NCBI GenBank assembly: GCA_045589955.1
Contig: JAZNQD010000048.1
Coordinates: forward strand, 1-17,979
DNA length: 17,979 bases
Source of the DNA: CAJGCS01 sp045589955
Lineage (GTDB): Bacteria > Bacillota_I > Bacilli_A > ML615J-28 > CAG-313
Direction of reading: 5' to 3'
Position numbers and translations under genes: made by a program. The notes under the pieces are model-generated. The model worked only from the letters and a program-made list of their open reading frames with translations. It was not told where the DNA came from and did not search any database. Of this stretch, positions 7,915 through 15,745 are shown piece after piece. Each line of letters starts with the position of its first letter. The stretch's first letter is position 1.

Positions 7915-8922
7915 TTATTTAATTTCTTTAATTGAAACTACGCGAACATCTTCTTGTGTTTCTTCGTGATAATCGATTGTTGCAACTAAAGCTGCAGCCA
8001 TCATTTCTTCATCTTTAATATCTTCTAGTGAAATTGCTTTTTTCACTGGTGTTGGAGCTGCTTTAGGAGCTTCAACAGTTTTTGCTTGTTCTTTTTGTTT
8101 TGGAACAAAGAATCTTAATAATGAAACTAGTCCCCATAATAATGCTAGCATTGAGAATACAATAACGATACATACCAATGCAACAAGAATAGCTTGAACA
8201 AAGTCGATATAATAGCCATATACAATGTGGTCTTTATCAGCTTCTAAATCAGAGAATGTAACTAAGCGAGAACCGCCATCTCTTAATTCTGTATTTCCAT
8301 ACCAACCGGCAAAATAAGGACCAAAGAAACCTTTCCCCTCTTTATTAAGAGCTGGTAAACCACCATCTTTTTTAATTAATTGATATTTGATTTTAGTTTC
8401 TTTACCTTCTTCATCTACTTCATATTCTGGTACAAGTGCACCTTCTAAATATAAAGTACCTGTCTTTGGATTAAATAATCCTAAGTAATCATCTGGATCA
8501 TATTCTTTTCCAGCTTTATCATATTGAGAAGCTAATAAATTGTTAACATGTTCTGAAGTAAAGATAAATTCTGTTATTTTTTCATCATGCTTATCACTTG
8601 CAACACCACAGAACTTACAAACACTATCAATGAATTTATGATTAGTATGGTTTTCTTGTATTTTTCCACAGTCATCACAAATTGTATCAGAATCATCATC
8701 TTTAAATTCATCACTATGTTCTTCTTCATTTTTATTACAGATAACTTTATTACCATTTACGTCTTCAACATGTTCACATAAGCCATCTGTTTTAATATTT
8801 TCACATTGACAAACTTCAAATGTGTTTTCATCACTCTTTTTATTTTCACCACAACTTGTTAAGGCAAAAACCAAAGCGAATAATAGAGCAAATATTGAGA
8901 AAATTTTTGTAATTTTTTTCAT
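7915..8922 (-). CDS. OadG-like gamma subunit fused to a Cys-rich lipoprotein domain
   Basis: OadG proteins are normally about 80-120 residues with one helix; they anchor and stabilise OadA. This protein has 335. Residues 1-24 are a lipoprotein signal ending in the lipobox LTSC (C24). Residues 35-112 are acidic and Cys/His-rich, with C38, C40, C49, C62 and the pairs CDDC (82-85) and CKFC (102-105), like a metal ribbon. Residues 115-240 are an unrecognised exported domain; FAGWY (204-208) and a following VYGYY recall InlB-type repeats. A membrane helix spans about 241-264. A Lys/Ala/Pro linker leads to an OadG-like tail (297-335, ISLEDIKDEEMMAAALVATI). The topology is outside, helix, cytoplasm, as in OadG. 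The gene sits between oadA (8 nt upstream) and the carrier (13 nt downstream). The OadG assignment rests on the tail and the operon; the role of the outer domain is unknown. Confidence 0.8.
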   Translation of the reverse strand: MKKITKIFSIFALLFALVFALTSCGENKKSDENTFEVCQCENIKTDGLCEHVEDVNGNKVICNKNEEEHSDEFKDDDSDTICDDCGKIQENHTNHKFIDSVCKFCGVASDKHDEKITEFIFTSEHVNNLLASQYDKAGKEYDPDDYLGLFNPKTGTLYLEGALVPEYEVDEEGKETKIKYQLIKKDGGLPALNKEGKGFFGPYFAGWYGNTELRDGGSRLVTFSDLEADKDHIVYGYYIDFVQAILVALVCIVIVFSMLALLWGLVSLLRFFVPKQKEQAKTVEAPKAAPTPVKKAISLEDIKDEEMMAAALVATIDYHEETQEDVRVVSIKEIK

Positions 8923-8930
8923 AACTTCAC

Positions 8931-10316
8931 CTACCCGATAAATACGTTAAACTCAACAACTTCTTGTTCAGGTTCAGCTGGAGCATTACGTTTTTCTAAG
9001 AATTTTACTGCTACATTTTCGAATAATGCACATGTTAGTACATCTTCATCACATTTAACAATACCTTGATATTTTGCTTTCATAGCTTCAAATTCCGGTG
9101 CAATGTCATCTGCAGGACGGTGAGAAATACCTTGAGCATCACCAACAATCTTAGCACGAACTTCAGGATTGATTTCTGCAGGAGCTTGACCATAGTTTCC
9201 TAACAAATAATCTTTTACTTCTTTTGGAGATAATTTATATCTTTCACCTGTAATTACATTCATTACAGCTTGAGTACCAACCATTTGTGATAAAGGTGTT
9301 ACAAGAGGAGGATAACCTAAGTCTTTACGAACTCTTGGAACTTCTCTTAAAACTTCATCATATTTGTCCATAGCACCTTGTGCTTTTAATTGACTCATAA
9401 GATTAGATAACATACCACCAGGAACTTGATATTTTAAAATACTTGGGTTAACTGTTAATGCTTTAGGGTTTAATCCACCTTCAGCTAAGAAACGGTCTTT
9501 TGTTGCAGTAAGTTTTTCAGCTGCTTTCTTTAATACAGCTACATCTAAACCACTATCATACTTAGTTCCTTGAAGTGAGTATACTAAAGCTTCTGTACAA
9601 GGTTGACTTGTACCACCACTAAGTGGAGAAAGTGCAGTATCAACAATATCAACACCTGCTTCAATTGCTTTCATTAATGTCATTTCGGCAATACCACCTG
9701 TGCAGTGAGTATGTAATTCAATTGGAAGTTTTGTTGCTTGTTTAATTCTTGAAACAAGTTCATATGCATCATTTGGTAATAATACACCTGCCATATCTTT
9801 AATACAAATTGAATCAGCACCCATTTCTTCTACTTGTTTTGCTAATTTAACAAAGTATTCAATAGTGTGAACTGGACTTGTTGTATATGATAAAGCAATT
9901 TGACAATGTCCATTATATTTCTTAGTTGATTCTACAGCACATTTTAAATTACGTAAATCATTTAAGGCATCAAATACTCTAATAATATCAATACCATTTT
10001 CAAGTGATTTCTTAACAAATAATTCTACAAGTTCATCAGAATAGTGACGATAGCCAAGAATATTTTGTCCTCTAAATAACATTTGTAATTTTGTATTTGG
10101 GCAAGCTTTACGAATTAATCTTAATCTTTCCCATGGATCTTCATCTAAGAAACGAATACATGAATCGAATACAGCACCGCCCCATACTTCTAATGCATGA
10201 TAACCAGCTTTGTCTAAAATTTCTGCAACCGGTAAAACATCTTCAACACGAAGTCTTGTTGCAAGTAAAGATTGATGTCCATCTCTAAGTGAAGTGTCAA
10301 CGATTTTTACAGCCAT
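8931..10316 (-). CDS. oadA: Oxaloacetate decarboxylase alpha subunit (carboxyltransferase)
   Basis: This subunit transfers the C4 carboxyl of oxaloacetate to biotin, releasing pyruvate. The 461-residue product has the HMGL-like carboxyltransferase barrel (about 1-280) with DTSLRDGHQS at 7-16, the carboxylated-lysine motif KDMAG (K173) and metal ligands in HTHCTGG (H202, H204). D12, K173, H202 and H204 fit D17, K178, H207 and H209 of characterised OadA with a constant offset of five. A PYC_OADA conserved domain follows (about 295-440). The usual C-terminal biotinyl domain is missing and is encoded separately. The frame is open up to an ATG at 10385, but I chose ATG 10316 because AAAGGAG lies 8 nt upstream of it and family homology starts there. 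Pyruvate carboxylase subunit B is the alternative, but no biotin carboxylase is nearby and oadB is. Confidence 0.95.
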   Translation of the reverse strand: MAVKIVDTSLRDGHQSLLATRLRVEDVLPVAEILDKAGYHALEVWGGAVFDSCIRFLDEDPWERLRLIRKACPNTKLQMLFRGQNILGYRHYSDELVELFVKKSLENGIDIIRVFDALNDLRNLKCAVESTKKYNGHCQIALSYTTSPVHTIEYFVKLAKQVEEMGADSICIKDMAGVLLPNDAYELVSRIKQATKLPIELHTHCTGGIAEMTLMKAIEAGVDIVDTALSPLSGGTSQPCTEALVYSLQGTKYDSGLDVAVLKKAAEKLTATKDRFLAEGGLNPKALTVNPSILKYQVPGGMLSNLMSQLKAQGAMDKYDEVLREVPRVRKDLGYPPLVTPLSQMVGTQAVMNVITGERYKLSPKEVKDYLLGNYGQAPAEINPEVRAKIVGDAQGISHRPADDIAPEFEAMKAKYQGIVKCDEDVLTCALFENVAVKFLEKRNAPAEPEQEVVEFNVFIG

Positions 10317-10395
10317 TATAATTACTCCTTTTATATATTTTTTTATTATTAACAAACTATTAATGCATTTTAAAAAAATGCCCATATTTTTTTAT

Positions 10396-10404
10396 ATTAT
10401 ATCA
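10396..10404 (-). promoter_or_regulatory. Extended -10 promoter of the oad operon
   Basis: On the minus strand TGATATAAT (10404-10396) is a perfect extended -10 element, 79 nt upstream of the oadA start. The -35 region (around TGAAAA) is poor, as is common with an extended -10. The leader of roughly 70 nt contains a 7-bp inverted repeat GCATTTT-N3-AAAATGC (10365-10381) without a T-run. Confidence 0.7.
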
Positions 10405-10435
10405 CATATAAAAATTTTTTTCATTAAAAAAAGCA

Positions 10436-10466
10436 TATAAAAAATGGAGAAGTAAACTTCTCCATT
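10436..10466 (-). terminator. Intrinsic terminator of hpf
   Basis: A perfect 10-bp stem (AATGGAGAAG at 10443-10452 with CTTCTCCATT at 10457-10466) with a 4-nt loop is followed on the minus strand by a T-rich tract. It begins 11 nt after the hpf stop codon and about 30 nt upstream of the oad promoter, separating the two units. Confidence 0.9.
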
Positions 10467-10477
10467 AACTTATTATT

Positions 10478-11011
10478 TTATTTAGGTTCAATTACTCCGT
10501 AACCACCATCATGTCTTACATATACAAGAGTTTGTTTATGAGTCTTCTCATCAATGTATAAGAAGAAATCATGGTCTAATAGTTCCATTTGAGTAATTGC
10601 TTCTTCCTGGCTCATTTCAGTTAGTTCTACTTCTTTTTGTTTGATTTCCGGCTGTTGAACTTCACGTTCTTCTTCTAAATCACTGAAGTAGTTTGCAATG
10701 CCTTCACGTTTTTTAATCATTGAATTAACTTTTCTTTTATGTTTTAGCAATTGTCTTTCAATTTTGTCAACTGCTAAATCAATTGCCATAAAGAGAGTAT
10801 CACCTTTACTTTCTGCACGTAAAATCAAATGTTTTAGCGGTATTGTGATTTCTACCACCGTATACTTTTCATACCCTTTACAAAGTACGTTTGCAGATAA
10901 AGCTTCGCTTTTGTTAAATAACTTTTCTAAATCATTAACTTTTTCTTCAATGTACTCTTGTACTGCAGGGCTCATTTTTACTTGATTTTTTGTTCGAATG
11001 TTAATTTTCAT
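10478..11011 (-). CDS. hpf: Ribosome hibernation promoting factor, long form
   Basis: Long HPF binds the 30S decoding centre and dimerises ribosomes into inactive 100S particles in slow growth. The 177-residue product has the S30AE fold at 1-100 (MKINIRTKNQVKMSPAVQEY, basic helix KIERQLLKHKRKV at 83-95), an acidic linker (about 108-128) and the C-terminal dimerisation domain (129-177) with the typical HDFFLYIDEKT and VRHDGGYGVIEP. Length and both domains match the Bacillota long form. AAGGGAG lies 8 nt upstream of the start. It is a single-gene unit with its own promoter and terminator. A perfect inverted repeat at the predicted transcription start may be an operator. Confidence 0.95.
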   Translation of the reverse strand: MKINIRTKNQVKMSPAVQEYIEEKVNDLEKLFNKSEALSANVLCKGYEKYTVVEITIPLKHLILRAESKGDTLFMAIDLAVDKIERQLLKHKRKVNSMIKKREGIANYFSDLEEEREVQQPEIKQKEVELTEMSQEEAITQMELLDHDFFLYIDEKTHKQTLVYVRHDGGYGVIEPK

Positions 11012-11053
11012 ACATCATGCTCCCTTCATTTTAATTAATGTAATAAATTATTT

Positions 11054-11072
11054 TGTAAAGATTTTCTTTACA
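11054..11072 (-). promoter_or_regulatory. Inverted repeat at the hpf transcription start
   Basis: TGTAAAG (11054-11060), five bases and CTTTACA (11066-11072) form a perfect 7-bp inverted repeat placed at the predicted start of the hpf transcript. That position suits a repressor operator or a 5'-end hairpin that stabilises the mRNA. No T-run follows, so it is not a terminator. No specific regulator is recognised. Confidence 0.45.
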
Positions 11073-11077
11073 GTTAT

Positions 11078-11106
11078 ATTTTACCATATATAAAATTATT
11101 TGTAAA
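11078..11106 (-). promoter_or_regulatory. Sigma-A-type promoter of hpf
   Basis: On the minus strand TTTACA (11106-11101), a 17-nt spacer and TAAAAT (11083-11078) match the consensus closely. Transcription would start near 11071, about 60 nt upstream of the hpf start codon. Confidence 0.75.
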
Positions 11107-11128
11107 TAATTTTTATAAATTTTTGTAT

Positions 11129-11155
11129 AAAAAAACACACGTTTTAAACGTTTGT
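11129..11155 (-). terminator. Probable terminator after the 248-aa lipoprotein gene
   Basis: On the minus strand ACAAACG (11155-11149) can pair with CGTGTGT (11141-11135) with one mismatch, followed by a run of T residues to 11129. It lies 13 nt past the stop codon. The stem is weaker than the other terminators in the window, but position and T-run support it. Confidence 0.6.
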
Positions 11156-11167
11156 TTCTTTTACTTT

Positions 11168-11914
11168 TTATTCTAAATATAGAGTTACATCAACAATTCT
11201 ATCAAGTTCATTTAAAATCATAAATTCTTCCAAACTTTGTTTAGCATGTTCTTTGAATGTTATTTCACCTGTTATTTTTTCACTAGGATCTTTTTCATTA
11301 TAATAAATGAATGGATTTTTATAGTCATATATTGAACCCCACTCTAAAGAAAATTCAAAATAGAGTGTAACTTCTGATTCAGATACAGTACGTAATGTTC
11401 CATAAATACTATAATTAGTTGAATAAATTATCAAATTTTCAGGATCTAATCCGAATCTTAGTTTTTGTTTTTTAAAATACTTATCTAAATATTCCTGAAT
11501 TTCCTCATTATAAATTACTTCAAGTCTGTGTTTGTTTTTATTTGTAGAAATTGCTTCACCAATACTTTTTACATTTGCTTGTTCAGATAATTTAATTTTA
11601 TATGCAAATCTAACAGTTAAATTTTCTACTGCTCCTTCTTCAGAAGTTTGTAACCAACATCCATAGTTATCAAAATTTTCAGGACAACCAAGAATTATCT
11701 TTTCGCAATCAACTGAGTTCCAAGATTCATCATAATATTCAGAACTAACAACATAAGTATCACTACAAACAGAATTGATGCGAACGTTACCTTCTTCTAC
11801 TACATCAACTTCTTCATTTTTTATATATGTATATAAACCTAAACCTAACAAACCACAACTTGACAAACTTACCGACATTGTTAAAAGTAAAAACAAAGAA
11901 ATGATTTTTTTCAT
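11168..11914 (-). CDS. Lipoprotein of unknown function (248 aa)
   Basis: Residues 1-20 are a clear lipoprotein signal: MKKI, a hydrophobic core, and the lipobox LSSC with C20 the lipidated cysteine. A second hydrophobic run follows (GLLGLGLYTYI, 21-31), then a polar, Glu/Lys/Tyr-rich domain with alternating strand-like segments (for example VTLYFEFSLEW around 186-196) and a helical end (KEHAKQSLEEFMILNELDRI). I recognise no family. The start has GGAGGG just upstream. Only about 30 nt separate it from the terminator of the leuS unit; TATGAT in that gap could be a -10, but no -35 is visible, so it may depend on read-through. It probably sits on the outer face of the membrane. Confidence 0.85.
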   Translation of the reverse strand: MKKIISLFLLLTMSVSLSSCGLLGLGLYTYIKNEEVDVVEEGNVRINSVCSDTYVVSSEYYDESWNSVDCEKIILGCPENFDNYGCWLQTSEEGAVENLTVRFAYKIKLSEQANVKSIGEAISTNKNKHRLEVIYNEEIQEYLDKYFKKQKLRFGLDPENLIIYSTNYSIYGTLRTVSESEVTLYFEFSLEWGSIYDYKNPFIYYNEKDPSEKITGEITFKEHAKQSLEEFMILNELDRIVDVTLYLE

Positions 11915-11942
11915 ATTCCCTCCATATTTATTACTATCATAT

Positions 11943-11980
11943 AGTAAAAAATGTAGATATACTTTTATATCTACATTTTA
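11943..11980 (-). terminator. Strong terminator of the DUF1189-leuS-85aa unit
   Basis: A perfect 14-bp stem (AAAATGTAGATATA at 11948-11961 with TATATCTACATTTT at 11966-11979) and a 4-nt loop are followed on the minus strand by T residues merging with the stem end. On the plus strand it is also followed by a T-rich stretch, so it may work in both directions. Confidence 0.88.
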
Positions 11981-12010
11981 TAATTTTTAGTTGATATATT
12001 AAGATTGTTG

Positions 12011-12268
12011 TTATCCAACAATTATAAATTTTACTCCTAAATCACTTGTAGATTTAAAAAATTCATAATAGGTTTCAAAGTCTTGATAACACTTAAACCA
12101 TTCAACTCCAAGATTACTTATTAATAAATGATTTATTACTTTATCTTTTATGATATCTTTTTGATGAGTTTTTATTTCGATTATTACAAAACGATTATTT
12201 CCTATATATATTTCATTTACAAAAGTATTCTTTTTAATTTGGATTTTAAAAAGATTACTTAGTTTCAT
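12011..12268 (-). CDS. Hypothetical protein downstream of leuS (85 aa)
   Basis: This ORF starts 5 nt after the leuS stop and ends about 30 nt before the shared terminator, so it lies inside the same transcript. No real Shine-Dalgarno precedes it, which suggests coupling to leuS translation. The predicted pattern is strand (RFVIIEIKTH, about 27-36), helix (IIKDKVINHLLISNLG), then WFKCYQDFETYYEFFKSTSD and a final strand (GVKFIIVG). It is rich in Lys, Ile and aromatic residues, like other cytoplasmic proteins of this genome. I recognise no family. Position and composition favour a real gene, but the missing ribosome site leaves doubt. Confidence 0.6.
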   Translation of the reverse strand: MKLSNLFKIQIKKNTFVNEIYIGNNRFVIIEIKTHQKDIIKDKVINHLLISNLGVEWFKCYQDFETYYEFFKSTSDLGVKFIIVG

Positions 12269-12273
12269 AAAAA

Positions 12274-14688
12274 TTAAGCTACGATACTCACTAATTTATT
12301 TGGTACTACAATAATCTTTTTAGGAGTTTTTCCTTCAAGATTTGCTTGTACTTTTTCAGATGCAAGTGCTAATTTTTCAAGTTCCTCTTTTTCAGTTCCT
12401 GCAGGAACTTCAAGTTTATCTCTTAATTTACCATTAATTTGAACTACCACAGTTACAAGATTTTCAAATGTTTTAGCCTCATCATAAGTAGGCCAAGCTT
12501 CATACGCAATTGATTCATTGTGGCCTAATTGTTCCCATAATTCTTCAGTAATATGTGGAGCAATTGGGTTCAATAGTTTTAAGAAACCTTCTAAATATTC
12601 ACGAGGAACACTTGGATTTTTATAGGCTTCATTTGTAAAAATCATCATTTGTGAAATAGCAGTATTAAATCTAAAGTTATCGTAATCATTTGTAACTTTT
12701 TTAACAGTTTGATGATAAACTTTTTCTAATGATTTATTAGAATCATCTACTTTTACAACTGAATCAAATAAACGATAAACTCTTTCTAAGAAACGTCTAG
12801 CACCATCTACACCTTTTGTAGACCAAGGTTTCATAGCATCAAGTGGTCCCATAAACATTTCGTAAACACGTAATGTGTCTGCACCATATTGGTTAATAAT
12901 ATCATCAGGGTTAATTACATTACCACGAGATTTTGACATTTTAACATTATCTTCACCTAAGATCATACCTTGGTTAAATAACTTTTGATAAGGTTCCTTT
13001 GTTTTAACAACACCTAGATCATATAAAACTTTATGCCAGAATCTTGAATATAATAAGTGTAATACAGCATGTTCAGCACCACCAATATATAAGTCTACTG
13101 GTAACCATTCATTAATTTTTTCTTGTACTTTTGGATCACTTAAAGGTAAGATTTTACCATTTTCTTTTAGTAAGTAGCCAATATAATACCAACATGAACC
13201 AGCCCATTGAGGCATTGTGTTAGTTTCACGACGGCCTTTAACACCATCTTCACGAATAACTTCTAACCATTCAGTTGCATTGGCAAGAGGACTTTCGCCA
13301 GTACCACTTAACTTCATGTTTGGAAGTTTAGGTAATTCTAATGGAAGTTTAGATTCATCTAGTAATTCAATAGTTCCATCTTCGTAATGTACAACAGGGA
13401 ATGGTTCACCCCAATATCTTTGACGGCTAAAGATCCAGTCACGTAAACGATAGTTTACAGATAATTTACCAATACCTTTTTCAGTAAGGAATTCACCCAT
13501 TTTATTGATTGCATCTTCTTTATTAAGACCATCTAAAAATCCTGAATTTACATGAATTCCATCTGCAACAAAAGCGCCTTCAGAAATATCACCTTCAACT
13601 ACTTGGATGATTTCTAAATCATATTTCTTTGCAAATTCATAGTCTCTTGTGTCATGAGCAGGAACAGCCATAATCGCACCTGTTCCATAACTAGCAAGTA
13701 CATAGTCGGCAATCCAGATTGGAATCTTTTTATTATTTACTGGATTAATTGCATATGCACCAGTAAATACACCCGTTTTTTCTTTGTTTAATTCAGTACG
13801 ATCTAAATCACTCTTTGCTTTAGCAAAATCAATATATTCTTTAACTGCTTGTTCTTGTTCTTTTGAAGTAATCTTTGATACGATAGCATGTTCTGGTGCA
13901 AGTACACAATATGTTGCACCAAATAGTGTATCAGCACGAGTAGTAAATACAGTAAATTTTTCTTCAGATTCAGCAACATTAAAATCAATTAATGCTCCAT
14001 TACTTTTACCAATCCAGTTGCGTTGCATTTCTTTAATTGATTCTGGCCAATCAAGTTCTTCTAAATCATTTAATAATCTTTCTGCATAAGCTGTGATTTT
14101 TAATACCCATTGTTTCATCGGTCTTTTTTCAACTGGGAATTCACCACGTTCACTTACCATCTTACCATTTACATTTAATATTTCTTCATTGGCAAGAACT
14201 GTACCTAAACCTTCGCACCAGTTTACTTCAATTTCTTTTAATTCAGCCAATCCTTTTTTATAAAGTTGGCAAAAAATCCATTGTGTCCAGTGAAAATATT
14301 CACTATCACATGTTGCAATTTCTCTTGACCAATCATAAGATAAACCAATACTTTTGATTTGTCTTTTAAAAGTTTCAATATTACGATATGTAAAATCACG
14401 AGGATCATTACCAGTTTGAATAGCATATTGTTCAGCTGGTAAACCAAATGCATCCCAACCCATTGGGTGCATTACATTAAATCCATTCATTCGTTTATAT
14501 CTTGCGATAATATCTGTAGCAGTATAACCTTCTGGATGACCTACGTGTAAACCAGCACCACTTGGATATGGAAACATATCTAATACATAATATTTTGGTT
14601 TGCCTGATTCAAATTTTGCTTTAAATGTTTCATTGGCATCCCAATAGTTTTGCCATTTTTTATCGATATTTAAATGATTGTAACTCAT
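12274..14688 (-). CDS. leuS: Leucyl-tRNA synthetase
   Basis: Class I synthetase that charges tRNA-Leu in the cytoplasm. The 804-residue length is normal. The HIGH motif appears as HVGH (48-51) within PYPSGAGLHVGHPEGY; the KMSKS motif is exact at 583-587. The CP1 editing domain (about 225-420) carries the Thr-rich TTRADTLFGATY (249-260) and GTGAIMAVPAHDTRD (335-349), with D346 the conserved editing aspartate. The leucine-specific region and catalytic core continue with GSCWYYIGYL (497-506). The anticodon-binding domain (about 655-770) and the C-terminal domain (NGKLRDKLEVP, then to 804) are complete. GAGGGG lies just upstream of the start, which is 9 nt after the DUF1189 gene. There is no room for a T-box leader directly upstream, and the operon promoter leaves only about 20 nt of leader. 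Confidence 0.98.
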   Translation of the reverse strand: MSYNHLNIDKKWQNYWDANETFKAKFESGKPKYYVLDMFPYPSGAGLHVGHPEGYTATDIIARYKRMNGFNVMHPMGWDAFGLPAEQYAIQTGNDPRDFTYRNIETFKRQIKSIGLSYDWSREIATCDSEYFHWTQWIFCQLYKKGLAELKEIEVNWCEGLGTVLANEEILNVNGKMVSERGEFPVEKRPMKQWVLKITAYAERLLNDLEELDWPESIKEMQRNWIGKSNGALIDFNVAESEEKFTVFTTRADTLFGATYCVLAPEHAIVSKITSKEQEQAVKEYIDFAKAKSDLDRTELNKEKTGVFTGAYAINPVNNKKIPIWIADYVLASYGTGAIMAVPAHDTRDYEFAKKYDLEIIQVVEGDISEGAFVADGIHVNSGFLDGLNKEDAINKMGEFLTEKGIGKLSVNYRLRDWIFSRQRYWGEPFPVVHYEDGTIELLDESKLPLELPKLPNMKLSGTGESPLANATEWLEVIREDGVKGRRETNTMPQWAGSCWYYIGYLLKENGKILPLSDPKVQEKINEWLPVDLYIGGAEHAVLHLLYSRFWHKVLYDLGVVKTKEPYQKLFNQGMILGEDNVKMSKSRGNVINPDDIINQYGADTLRVYEMFMGPLDAMKPWSTKGVDGARRFLERVYRLFDSVVKVDDSNKSLEKVYHQTVKKVTNDYDNFRFNTAISQMMIFTNEAYKNPSVPREYLEGFLKLLNPIAPHITEELWEQLGHNESIAYEAWPTYDEAKTFENLVTVVVQINGKLRDKLEVPAGTEKEELEKLALASEKVQANLEGKTPKKIIVVPNKLVSIVA

Positions 14689-14697
14689 AATTCCCCT

Positions 14698-15597
14698 CTA
14701 ATCTTTTTTAATTTTATTTATAAAAACATATCGAATTGCACGATAAAAATATACAATTGTTATTATTTGTCCTAGTATATATAAACCTATTTGCCATAAA
14801 CTACCAAATGGCAATAGCATATAGATACTTATGATTGCAGTTGGTGTCATACAAAAAGTAATTATTTTAAATAATTCTCCAAAGCGTAGTTGAATTGATC
14901 TTAAGAAGAAAAAGACAAATCCAGCTAATAATACAATCTCGAATAAAATAGAAAATGCTGAAAATAATAGAACACTCGGAACACTTCCTAAATAAGAAAA
15001 AAATAAATAAGGTTTAAATAAATTCTTAATAGCAGTTTCCATTTTAACTTCTAATGTATAAGTACTATAATTATTTAAATCAGAAAAATCTATACCGTTT
15101 GCTTCAATATCATTGTAAGACTTTGAAACGATAGGATCTACTTGTTCTTCTAGTTTAGGATCAAAAATAGAAATCTCTACTTTTTCACTTTTAAGATTTA
15201 TTACTAATCCACCTTTTTTTAATACATCTTTATCTAAGACATCAACATCACTAGCATTAAAAATGAAGTATGTTGTAAAATCTATTGGTGATAAGTTTTT
15301 TTCTTCTTCTGTTTTAACGAATTCAATTATATGTGGAACTGTATTATTAGATTTTGATACTAATTTTCCATCTCTAATACAAAAATCATAATTCTTATTA
15401 GTTCCTTTTAGACTTGTAACGATCATGTTCGTATATTGCTCAGGAATAGCATTAGATGTAAAAGTACTTACCATATTAGGTAAAGCAGTAATTAATACTA
15501 ATAAAATCAGGTAGCAAATAAACTTACCAAATTTCATATTAACATGATTCGCAATATTTTTAGGTCTAATTAGTGAATCAACAAAGCATCTTATCAT
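14698..15597 (-). CDS. DUF1189-family membrane protein (299 aa)
   Basis: An N-terminal segment with the family-like FVDSLIRPKNIANH leads into a first helix (about 26-44), then a soluble region (about 45-195) presumably outside the cell, then three hydrophobic spans (about 205-233, 243-263, 266-286) and a basic cytoplasmic end (NKIKKD). This architecture, one helix, a large loop and a C-terminal helix cluster, is that of DUF1189 proteins of Bacillota, whose biochemical role is unknown. AAAGAGG precedes the start. It is the first gene of a unit with leuS directly behind it (9 nt). The family call rests on remembered features and layout, not an alignment. Confidence 0.7.
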   Translation of the reverse strand: MIRCFVDSLIRPKNIANHVNMKFGKFICYLILLVLITALPNMVSTFTSNAIPEQYTNMIVTSLKGTNKNYDFCIRDGKLVSKSNNTVPHIIEFVKTEEEKNLSPIDFTTYFIFNASDVDVLDKDVLKKGGLVINLKSEKVEISIFDPKLEEQVDPIVSKSYNDIEANGIDFSDLNNYSTYTLEVKMETAIKNLFKPYLFFSYLGSVPSVLLFSAFSILFEIVLLAGFVFFFLRSIQLRFGELFKIITFCMTPTAIISIYMLLPFGSLWQIGLYILGQIITIVYFYRAIRYVFINKIKKD

Positions 15598-15622
15598 ATA
15601 TATACCTCTTTCATTAAAATAT

Positions 15623-15651
15623 ATTATATCACATTCATAGCCAAATGTAAA
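15623..15651 (-). promoter_or_regulatory. Promoter of the DUF1189-leuS-85aa unit
   Basis: On the minus strand TTTACA (15651-15646), 17 nt and TATAAT (15628-15623) match sigma-A consensus almost fully, with an extended TG before the -10. Transcription would start near 15616, leaving a leader of only about 20 nt before the start codon at 15597. Confidence 0.85.
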
Positions 15652-15684
15652 TATATTTGTATTATCTTATTATTATCTCATTAT

Positions 15685-15713
15685 TTGAATATTCTATCAA
15701 ATTATGTTAAAAT
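15685..15713 (+). promoter_or_regulatory. Promoter of the metallophosphoesterase gene
   Basis: TTGAAT (15685-15690), 17 nt and TAAAAT (15708-15713), with a TG one base before the -10, form a good sigma-A promoter. It diverges from the leuS-unit promoter, the two -35 boxes being 33 nt apart. AAAGGAG then lies 7 nt before the ATG at 15746. Confidence 0.8.
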
Positions 15714-15745
15714 TAACTTATATTTAATAAAAAAGGAGATTTGAA

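Noticed and set aside
10317..10385. Upstream extension of oadA by 23 codons from ATG 10385
   Set aside because: No ribosome site precedes ATG 10385, the extension covers the extended -10 (10396-10404) leader region, and the family sequence starts at ATG 10316, which has AAAGGAG at proper distance.
13784..14089. Plus-strand 101-codon ORF opposite leuS
   Set aside because: It is antisense to the conserved leuS editing domain, with no ribosome site and no promoter.
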